Positions 34,111-40,713 of a stretch of DNA of 42,539 nt are shown here, piece after piece. This stretch comes from a bacterium UBP1_UBA4783 (GTDB lineage Bacteria > Krumholzibacteriota > Krumholzibacteriia > Krumholzibacteriales > Krumholzibacteriaceae). Positions within the stretch are counted from its first letter, which is position 1. Each line of letters starts with the position of its first letter. A program made the translations under genes and the position numbers. The DNA lies in the NCBI GenBank assembly GCA_002403075.1, contig DHHB01000033.1:1-42539 (forward strand). Reading direction: 5' to 3'. Below the pieces are notes generated by a model that was not told the DNA's origin, did no database searches, and saw nothing but the letters and a program-made list of their open reading frames with translations.

Positions 34111-37101
34111 CTACGGCACCAAGTGGTGCTTGCGGGCCGAGCGGAGCGCCTCGGAGAGGCGCGTATGAGCGTCCACCTCGATCCGGCCTTCGTCCATGAG
34201 AACCTCTATGAAGGCCGAGACGACGCGCGGATCGAACTGCGTCCCCGAATGGCGGACGAGCTCGTCGACCGCCTCCGCCGGGGAGAGCCGCTGCCGGAAC
34301 GGCCGGTCGCTCGTCATCGCCGCGTAGGCGTCGAGCACCGCGAGGATCCGCGAGCCGATCGGAATCTGCTCGCCGCGGAGCCCCATCGGATATCCGCGGC
34401 CGTCGGGCCGCTCGTGATGGAAGAGGATGCTCTGGCTCACGAGCTCCACGAACTCGAGCGGTCGAAGGATCGCCGCGCCCCGCTGCGGATGTTTCCGGAT
34501 CTCCTCCACCTCCGAGGCGGAGAGCTCGAGCGTTTTCTTGAGGATATCCTCGCTCACGCACGTCATCCCGACGTCGTGCACGCTCGAAACGTACTGGATC
34601 ACCCGGATCTCCTTCTCGCTCAACCGGAGCCTGCGCGCCGTCTGGACCGACCAGTGGACGACGTTCTTGTGCGAATCCTCGGCCTCGCGCTTGCGCGCCG
34701 CGAGCAGCGACTGCAGCGACTCGATCGTCTCGGCGAGAAACGTCTGCGGCGACTCGGCCGTGCGGATGCGCTCGATCGCCTTCGAGAAGCGCTGGCTGAG
34801 ACTCACGAGGAGGGCGAGATCGTCCCGGTTGAACGGCGCGCCGGAGGTCTTGTTGTTCGCGTTGATGACGCCGACGACGGTGGAGCCGATCCGGAGCGGC
34901 ACGCTCACGAGCGATTTCGTCTCGTACTGCGGGTTGTTCGGCGCGCTCTTGAGGGGGCTCCGTTCGACGTTTTCCACGAGGAGCGGCTCGCCGGTATCCG
35001 CCACCTTGCCGGCGATCCCCGCTCCGAGACGCACCCGGGTGTGCGACACGATCCGCTCGTCGAGTCCGTAGGCGACCTTGATGAAGAGCTCCTTCTTTTC
35101 CTGATCGAGCAGCATGAGGGAGACGATCTTCGCCGAGAGCATCTCGGCGATCACCTTCACGGCGAGCTGGAACATCTCCTGGATCTCCGCGCGCGCCTCC
35201 ACCGCGTCGAACACGTAGCCGAGGAGATCGTTGAAGTGGTGCTGCTTGGGCAGCGTGAAGGTGAACGTGCTCCCCTCGCCGATGCGGCTCGTCGCGGTGA
35301 TGTAGCCGCCGTGCTGCTCGACGATGTTCTTCACGATCGCGAGGCCCAGGCCGACCCCTTCGCCGGCGCCCCGGCGGACCTGGTAGAACTGCTTGAAGAT
35401 GTTCTGGAGATCCTCGTCGGCGATTCCGATCCCCTCGTCCGAGACGGAGATCTTGACGGCGACGGCGTCCTCGACCGCCTCGACGAACACGCGCGAGCCC
35501 GCCGGGGAGAACTTGACGGCGTTGCCGATGAGGTTGATGAAGACCTGCTTCACGAGATCCTCGTCCCCGTCGACGAGCGGCAGCGAGGGCGGCACCGTGA
35601 CGACGAGCCGCAGCTTCTTGTCGCGCAGGTATGGCTGCATCGAGGATTCGACGTCGGCGACGAGCGGCCCGAGCTGGAACAGGCCGCGCTTCAGGGTGCG
35701 GTTGCCGAACTCGATCTTCGACACGTCGAGCACCTTGTTGATCATGCGGATGAGCCGGTCCGTCTCGCTCTCTATGATGCCGAGGAACTCGTGCCGTTCG
35801 GTGAACGAGGGATCGTCGATATGATCGCCGAGCGATTCGACGTAGGCCTTGATCGAGGTGAGCGGCGTCTTGAGCTCGTGCGAGAGGTGCGAGAGGTAGC
35901 TCATCTTGAGCTTGTTCGCGTCCCGCAGCTCGTCGCTCTCGCGTTCGAGACGCTCGATCCGCGCCGTCATGACCTCGTAGAGGCGGCTCTTTTCGATCGC
36001 CATCGCCACCTGCCCGGAGAGGATCGTGAGGAGCCGCGCGTCGTCTTGGGTGAAGGGTTCGGCCGAGTGCTCTCCGGCCATGAGAACCCCGATGAGGTCT
36101 CTGCCCGACCGGATGGGAGCGGCGAGGAACGAGACGATCCGCCGGTCCGCGACGAGCGGCGACGAGGCGGCGGGATGCTCGCGGAGGTCGTCCACGATGA
36201 ATCCGCCCTCCGCCGCGCAGATCTCGCCGAGGAGCGCGTCGCCCGCGAGCGGCGTCCCGGAATCGATGAGCGCGCCCCTCCGCTCTCCGAGCTCGACGTG
36301 CTCGACGATCTCCCGCTTGTGGTTGAACAGCGCGACCGACACCCACGGGCGCCGCAGGAGCAGCGTGATCTCCTTCCCGACCATCTTGAGAAGCGTGTCG
36401 AGGCTGATGACGGAGTTGATGCCGAGACTGATGTCGTAGAGCCGCGTGAGCTCGAGGATGCGCTTGCGAGAGCTCATGAGCCGGTCCTCGGCGCGAAGGA
36501 TCGACACCTTGAAGCTCCCGTAGAAGCTCGAGAAGAGATAGGTCATGAGGCTCATGAATCCGGCGAGCACGAGCAGCGTGCCGACGAGGAAGTGCCCTCC
36601 CGCGGGCAGCGAGGATTCGCCGGGGTAGACGTTGAAGTGCGGAATGGCGCCGCGGAGCTCGAGCGCGCCGAGGGCGCCGAGCGAGACGATCGTGAAGGCG
36701 GTCACCGCTATCCCGGCCGCGACGGGCGGCAGCAGGCGTCCCGCGAAGAAGAGCGGGATCACGACGAGAAAAAGGAACGGGCTACCTACCCCGCCGGTCA
36801 GGTAGATGAGACAGATCGCGGTCACGCAATCGATGAGAACGGCGCTCCATTCCCATCCCTCGCGCCGACGCAGCGGATCCGCGCCGCCTCTCGACAACGC
36901 GTTCTCGAGCCCCGCGACGACGAGGTTGAGAAGCGTCGCCCCGAGGAAGACCAGGATCACGAGCCCCGTCCGGTAGACGAACCCCGCGATCTCGCGCGCG
37001 GCGAACACGATGAAGAATATCGATATGATCTCGATCGCCCGCACCTGCTGGAGGCTCAGCGCCGGCTGCGCGCGATCTTCCGCCGTATCACGTACGCTCA
37101 T
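34111..37101 (-). CDS. Membrane hybrid: multi-TM - GAF - histidine kinase - GAF - HD-GYP
   Basis: A 996-residue protein. About six membrane helices lie in residues 22-190, then GAF (about 218-375), HisKA with His408 in SHELKTPLTS, HATPase with Asn527, DEGIGI (555-560) and GVGLGLAI, a second GAF (about 625-780, with a GVINANNK...PFNRDD end like nucleotide-binding GAFs), and HD-GYP (about 800-970) with His842-Asp843, His871, HHE 895-897, GYP 903-905 and Asp924. The Lys of the usual HDxGK is Met here. It could both donate phosphate to a receiver and hydrolyse cyclic di-GMP, which is inference. The start is ATG with GGGGAG upstream, 9 bp after the kinase gene before it. Confidence 0.92.
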   Translation of the reverse strand: MSVRDTAEDRAQPALSLQQVRAIEIISIFFIVFAAREIAGFVYRTGLVILVFLGATLLNLVVAGLENALSRGGADPLRRREGWEWSAVLIDCVTAICLIYLTGGVGSPFLFLVVIPLFFAGRLLPPVAAGIAVTAFTIVSLGALGALELRGAIPHFNVYPGESSLPAGGHFLVGTLLVLAGFMSLMTYLFSSFYGSFKVSILRAEDRLMSSRKRILELTRLYDISLGINSVISLDTLLKMVGKEITLLLRRPWVSVALFNHKREIVEHVELGERRGALIDSGTPLAGDALLGEICAAEGGFIVDDLREHPAASSPLVADRRIVSFLAAPIRSGRDLIGVLMAGEHSAEPFTQDDARLLTILSGQVAMAIEKSRLYEVMTARIERLERESDELRDANKLKMSYLSHLSHELKTPLTSIKAYVESLGDHIDDPSFTERHEFLGIIESETDRLIRMINKVLDVSKIEFGNRTLKRGLFQLGPLVADVESSMQPYLRDKKLRLVVTVPPSLPLVDGDEDLVKQVFINLIGNAVKFSPAGSRVFVEAVEDAVAVKISVSDEGIGIADEDLQNIFKQFYQVRRGAGEGVGLGLAIVKNIVEQHGGYITATSRIGEGSTFTFTLPKQHHFNDLLGYVFDAVEARAEIQEMFQLAVKVIAEMLSAKIVSLMLLDQEKKELFIKVAYGLDERIVSHTRVRLGAGIAGKVADTGEPLLVENVERSPLKSAPNNPQYETKSLVSVPLRIGSTVVGVINANNKTSGAPFNRDDLALLVSLSQRFSKAIERIRTAESPQTFLAETIESLQSLLAARKREAEDSHKNVVHWSVQTARRLRLSEKEIRVIQYVSSVHDVGMTCVSEDILKKTLELSASEVEEIRKHPQRGAAILRPLEFVELVSQSILFHHERPDGRGYPMGLRGEQIPIGSRILAVLDAYAAMTSDRPFRQRLSPAEAVDELVRHSGTQFDPRVVSAFIEVLMDEGRIEVDAHTRLSEALRSARKHHLVP

Positions 37102-37110
37102 GTCACTCCC

Positions 37111-37983
37111 CTATCCGACGGTGTCGGATTCGAAGGCGCCGTCGTCCATGACCGGCACGGCGACGGTCACCGTCGTTCCTTCACCCTGTGTGCTGCGAAC
37201 CTGTATCTCTCCGCCGATGACGGCGACGATGTTCTTTACGAGCGCGAGTCCGAGGCCGAGTCCGTCCCGTTTCTCTCCGCTTTCGATCCGGTAGAACGGC
37301 TTGAAGATATCCTCGAGCTTGTCCTCCGGGATGCCGGCCCCCCGATCCTCCACCGCGAGGACGAGCCGCGCTCCGTCCGCGCTATCGTCGCGCCGGAGCG
37401 CCGCGGAAACGGCCACGGGGCGGTCTCCCCCGTGCTTCACCGCGTTCGAAACGAGGTTCTCGAGCACGACCTCGACGCACCGGCGCCGGGCGACGACGGG
37501 CGGAAGGCCGGCCGGCACGTTCACGGCGATCCGGGCGCCGGCCCCTTCGAACCGTCCCCGGACCGCTTCGGCGACCGCCCGGACGTCGAAGCGCTCGAAG
37601 GATTTCAGATCGCCGGCGCCGTGTTCCGCCCGGAGTATCTCGACGAACGACTCGACCAGCTCGTCGAGCCGGGCGAGAGCGCTCCGTATCCGCGCCACGT
37701 ACGCGCGCTCGCGGTCGTCGAACGTCCCGCCGCGGCGCTCCTCGAGGAGATCGAGATAGCCGACGGCGGCCGTGAGCGGCTTCGAGAACTCGTGCCCGAC
37801 GATGAGGCGGGCGGAATCGAAGATGCCGCGGTAGCGGGCGAGCTCGCGGCGGAGCGCGGCGAGATCGCCGCCGGCGTCGGCGGCGACGCCGTCGAGCATC
37901 TCTTCCTGCTGAGCGATAACCGTATCCCGCACGTCGGCCGCCTCCCGCGTCCGGTCCCCTCTCGGAACCGGAGGCGCGATCAC
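37111..37983 (-). CDS. Soluble sensor histidine kinase
   Basis: A 290-residue protein with only a short N-terminal helix (1-55), then HisKA with His64 in VGHEFSKPLTAA, and a full HATPase: Asn180 in ENLVSNAVKHG, Asp213 in EDRGAGIP, and GLGLGLALVKN. There is no sensor domain or membrane segment, so it must take its signal from a partner, most simply the REC-GGDEF protein encoded just before it. I place the start at GTG 37983, which overlaps the TGA of that gene (GTGA). The start is not certain; an internal ATG at residue 30 is possible. Confidence 0.85.
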   Translation of the reverse strand: MIAPPVPRGDRTREAADVRDTVIAQQEEMLDGVAADAGGDLAALRRELARYRGIFDSARLIVGHEFSKPLTAAVGYLDLLEERRGGTFDDRERAYVARIRSALARLDELVESFVEILRAEHGAGDLKSFERFDVRAVAEAVRGRFEGAGARIAVNVPAGLPPVVARRRCVEVVLENLVSNAVKHGGDRPVAVSAALRRDDSADGARLVLAVEDRGAGIPEDKLEDIFKPFYRIESGEKRDGLGLGLALVKNIVAVIGGEIQVRSTQGEGTTVTVAVPVMDDGAFESDTVG

Positions 37984-38957
37984 GTTTCGATCTTCTGCGC
38001 CGGCTCCCCGGACTTCCGCCGCTCCCGTACGACGACGCTCCCCGAGAGACCTTTGCCGTAACGTTTGAGCTCCGTCGCGATGTCGTTGACCTGAGCGTAA
38101 TGCTTGAGCTTCGCCTCTTCGTCCATCACGAGCGCGATCGTGAGCGACATGAGCGGCATCCTCCTGATCTCGCCGAGGCGGTTCCGGATCTCCATGTATC
38201 CGCGCCGGATGTCGTCCTCGTTGAGCAGCAGGAGGGAGCCCTTGTCGAACTCGTCGATGATGCGCCGCGCGATGAACTCCGCCCGCGGGGGCGACGTGAT
38301 GACGACGAAGTCGTCTCCGCCGATGTGCCCGACGAAATCGTTCGCGCCGCCGAGCGAGTTCACCGATTCGGTGACGATGTCGGCGAGGAAAAGGATCGCG
38401 TCGTCCCCCCGCTGATACCCGTAGTAGTCGTTGTACGGCTTGAAATTGTCGATGTCGAGATAGAGAAACGCGAACGGCTCCTTGCCCTCGATGCGGCCCT
38501 GGAGCTCCTTCTCGATGGCGCGGTTGCCCGGGAGCCCCGTGAGCGGATTCGACTCTTTCTGCTTGAGGCTCCACTCGAGCACGTTGCGCACGCGAAGAAG
38601 GAGCTCCTCGTTCGAATACGGTTTCGTGAGGTAGTCGTTCGCTCCGTCCTGAAGCCCCTTGATCTTGTCGGGGAGCTCGCTTTTCGCGGTGAGCATGATG
38701 ACCGGGATCTGCGCGGTCTGAAAGTTCTGGCGTATCCGCGAGCACGTTTCGAACCCGTCCATCTTGGGCATCATGAGATCGAGAATGACGAGATCGGGAG
38801 ACTCGCGTCTGACGAGCTCGAGCGCGATCTCGCCGTTCTCCGCCTCGATGACGCGGTAGGCGTGCTTCTCGAGCTGGAACTTGAGAATGCGCCTGATATG
38901 ATCTTCGTCGTCGACGACGAGTATCTTATAGCCCTGCTTGCCGCCGGGTCGTTCCAT
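37980..38957 (-). CDS. Response regulator with GGDEF (diguanylate cyclase-type) output
   Basis: A 325-residue protein: REC domain (10-125) with Asp16-Asp17, phospho-acceptor Asp60 in VILDLMMPKMDG, Thr90 and Lys112; then a GGDEF domain (about 135-305). The metal site region LYLDIDNFKPYNDYYGY (165-181) is normal, but the signature reads GGDDF (213-217) rather than GGDEF or GGEEF, and the product-inhibition RxxD site is GAND (204-207), so feedback by the I-site should be absent. Cyclase activity is plausible but not sure. The start is ATG at 38957 with GAGGT upstream; it is first in the operon. Confidence 0.9.
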   Translation of the reverse strand: MERPGGKQGYKILVVDDEDHIRRILKFQLEKHAYRVIEAENGEIALELVRRESPDLVILDLMMPKMDGFETCSRIRQNFQTAQIPVIMLTAKSELPDKIKGLQDGANDYLTKPYSNEELLLRVRNVLEWSLKQKESNPLTGLPGNRAIEKELQGRIEGKEPFAFLYLDIDNFKPYNDYYGYQRGDDAILFLADIVTESVNSLGGANDFVGHIGGDDFVVITSPPRAEFIARRIIDEFDKGSLLLLNEDDIRRGYMEIRNRLGEIRRMPLMSLTIALVMDEEAKLKHYAQVNDIATELKRYGKGLSGSVVVRERRKSGEPAQKIET

Positions 38958-39028
38958 TCGCGTGTACCTCGCGGGGCTTCGTATGTCCTTCCCTGCATGG
39001 CGAGTCGATATATTGCAACGCATTGCCA

Positions 39029-39044
39029 CGCAATTGTTATGCCA
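39029..39044 (-). promoter_or_regulatory. Sigma-54 (-24/-12) promoter of the signalling operon
   Basis: On the minus strand TGGCATAACAATTGCG: TGGCA at -24 and TTGC at -12, with ten bases between the GG and GC pairs, as the RpoN consensus requires. The predicted start is near 39018, about 60 bases before the REC-GGDEF gene. No sigma-70 promoter of equal quality is seen. An enhancer-binding protein would be needed; none is encoded in this window. Confidence 0.6.
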
Positions 39045-39212
39045 AGGGTAGGCCCTTCGGGGGGCCGGCGGGGCGCGCGGTGACGTGAGGGCCTATTTAT
39101 TTGCTCGACAACGGATTGCGACGACGAAAGGGGCGCATGCGCGCCGCGCCGCCGGCGGGTCGATCGGCGATGGTTTTCGCAGAAAGAGACCCCGCTCGTG
39201 CGCCGGACGCCG

Positions 39213-40223
39213 TCAGGCCCAACTCGAGAGGACGCCGCGGGGGAAGGTGTTGAGGGAGAGGCCGTCCGTGCGCCCGGCCTCGATGCGGTGCCGCGCGGCG
39301 CAGGCGATCATCGCCGCGTTGTCGGTGCAGTATTCGGGGCGGGGCCACGAGACGGGGACGTGGCGCTCGGCGAGCGCCTCGCTCATCCTTTCGCGCAGCC
39401 GGCCGTTCGCCGCCACGCCTCCCGCGAGGTAGAACCGCCGCACCCGCGCCTCGGAGAGGGCGAGAACCGACTTCTCGACGAGCATGTCGACGATCGCCTC
39501 CTGCGCGGAGGCGGCGACGTCCGCCGCTGCCGCGGCGTCGAGGGCGCCGAGCGACTCGACGCGCAGGCGCACGGCCGTTTTGAGCCCGGAGAACGAGAAA
39601 TCGTACGTGCCGGGTCCGCGCAGGCTCCGCGGAAAATCGAACGCGCCGCGCGATCCCTCCCGGGCCGCGCGCTCGACCGCGGGACCGCCGGGGAACGGGA
39701 GACCGAGGAGCTTCCCGATCTTGTCGAACGCCTCCCCCGCCGCGTCGTCGCGCGTCGCGCCGACGAGCCGGTAGCGTCCGATCGCCTCCATGTGCACGAG
39801 CTGCGTGTGCCCCCCCGAAACGACGAGCACGAGGGCGGGCAGGTCGAGCGGCCCCTCGAGCGCGTTCGCGAGAATGTGCCCCTCGATGTGGTGGATGCCC
39901 GCGAGCGGCACGCCCCCCGCGTAGGCGAGGGCCTTCGCGAACGAGAGCCCGACGAGCAGCGATCCGGTGAGCCCCGGCCCGTTCGTGACGCCGACGCCCG
40001 CGAGCTCGCCGGGACGGACGTCCGCCTCGGCCATAACGGCCTCGTAGAGCGGCATGAGGGTCCGCATGTGCGATCGCGAGGCGATCTCGGGTACGACGCC
40101 GCCGTACCGCATGTGCTCGAGCTGCGCGGCCGTGCGATGGACGACCACGCCCCGCTCGCCCGAGTAGATCGCGCAGGATGTGTCGTCGCAGGACGTTTCG
40201 ATGCCGAGGTAGAGGCGCTCCAT
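39213..40223 (-). CDS. tsaD: tRNA N6-adenosine threonylcarbamoyltransferase
   Basis: Adds the threonylcarbamoyl group to A37 of ANN-reading tRNAs (t6A), with TsaB, TsaE and TsaC. The 336-residue ASKHA-fold protein has GIETSCDDTS, the metal-binding HHIEGH (His112, His116), VSGGHTQLV, FSFSGLKTAV, and AGGVAANGRLRE with CTDNAAM near the end. The start is ATG at 40223 with GGAGGAGGT upstream; it lies 5 bp after glnB. The 255 bp after it hold only the sigma-54 promoter of the next operon. Confidence 0.96.
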   Translation of the reverse strand: MERLYLGIETSCDDTSCAIYSGERGVVVHRTAAQLEHMRYGGVVPEIASRSHMRTLMPLYEAVMAEADVRPGELAGVGVTNGPGLTGSLLVGLSFAKALAYAGGVPLAGIHHIEGHILANALEGPLDLPALVLVVSGGHTQLVHMEAIGRYRLVGATRDDAAGEAFDKIGKLLGLPFPGGPAVERAAREGSRGAFDFPRSLRGPGTYDFSFSGLKTAVRLRVESLGALDAAAAADVAASAQEAIVDMLVEKSVLALSEARVRRFYLAGGVAANGRLRERMSEALAERHVPVSWPRPEYCTDNAAMIACAARHRIEAGRTDGLSLNTFPRGVLSSWA

Positions 40224-40228
40224 CGGGG

Positions 40229-40567
40229 CTAGAGGACCTCCTCCCCGCTCTCGCCCGTGCGGACGCGAACGGCGTCCTCGACGCCCGAAATGAAGATCTT
40301 CCCGTCGCCGATCTGGCCGGTGCGCGCGGCGGCGACGATCGCGTTGACGACGCGCTCGACGTCGGAGTCGCCGACGACGACCGCGACGAGGATCTTGGGG
40401 AGAAAATCGACCTTGTACTCGCTCCCGCGGTAGAGCTCCTTGTGCCCGCGCTGGCGCCCGAAGCCCTTGACCTCCGTCACGCTCATCCCGCCGACCCCCG
40501 CCTCCATGAGCGCCTCCTTGACCTCGTCGAGCTTGAACGGCTTGATATAGGCTTCGATCTTCTTCAT
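40229..40567 (-). CDS. glnB: Nitrogen regulatory protein PII
   Basis: A 112-residue PII protein, the exact usual length. The T-loop GFGRQRGHKELYRGSEYKVDF has Tyr51, the uridylylation site in proteobacteria, and the C-terminal TGQIGDGKIFI is the ATP-binding B-loop signature. PII senses 2-oxoglutarate and ATP/ADP and signals nitrogen state. Here glnE, whose product modifies glutamine synthetase under PII control, is divergent across 146 bp. No amtB or glnA is adjacent, so GlnB or GlnK identity rests on context. The start is ATG after GAGGAGCC. Confidence 0.93.
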   Translation of the reverse strand: MKKIEAYIKPFKLDEVKEALMEAGVGGMSVTEVKGFGRQRGHKELYRGSEYKVDFLPKILVAVVVGDSDVERVVNAIVAAARTGQIGDGKIFISGVEDAVRVRTGESGEEVL

Positions 40568-40713
40568 GTGGGCTCCTCGCTCGGGCGCGGCCGGACGCTC
40601 CCGCCGCGTTACATTACGCTGGCACGCCCGCATCCGCGGTGATACGGTTCCGCCGTAGTCGGCGTGACGGCGCAAGGGTACAGGAATCGGATACGGGGTT
40701 CCATAAAAAGTTC

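Noticed and set aside
31954..38061. A 2035-codon open frame on the plus strand
   Set aside because: It lies antisense to the kinase and HD-GYP genes. Its Arg/Asp/Glu/His-rich translation is typical of antisense frames in high-GC DNA, and it has no domain.
39045..39110. GGCCC-TTCG-GGGGGCC as a terminator for tsaD
   Set aside because: The arms pair poorly once the loop is closed, and there is no U-tract on the minus strand.
40633..40650. TGGCACGCCCGCATCC as a sigma-54 site near glnB and glnE
   Set aside because: The -24 half is perfect but there is no GC at the -12 position, so the essential spacing pair is missing.
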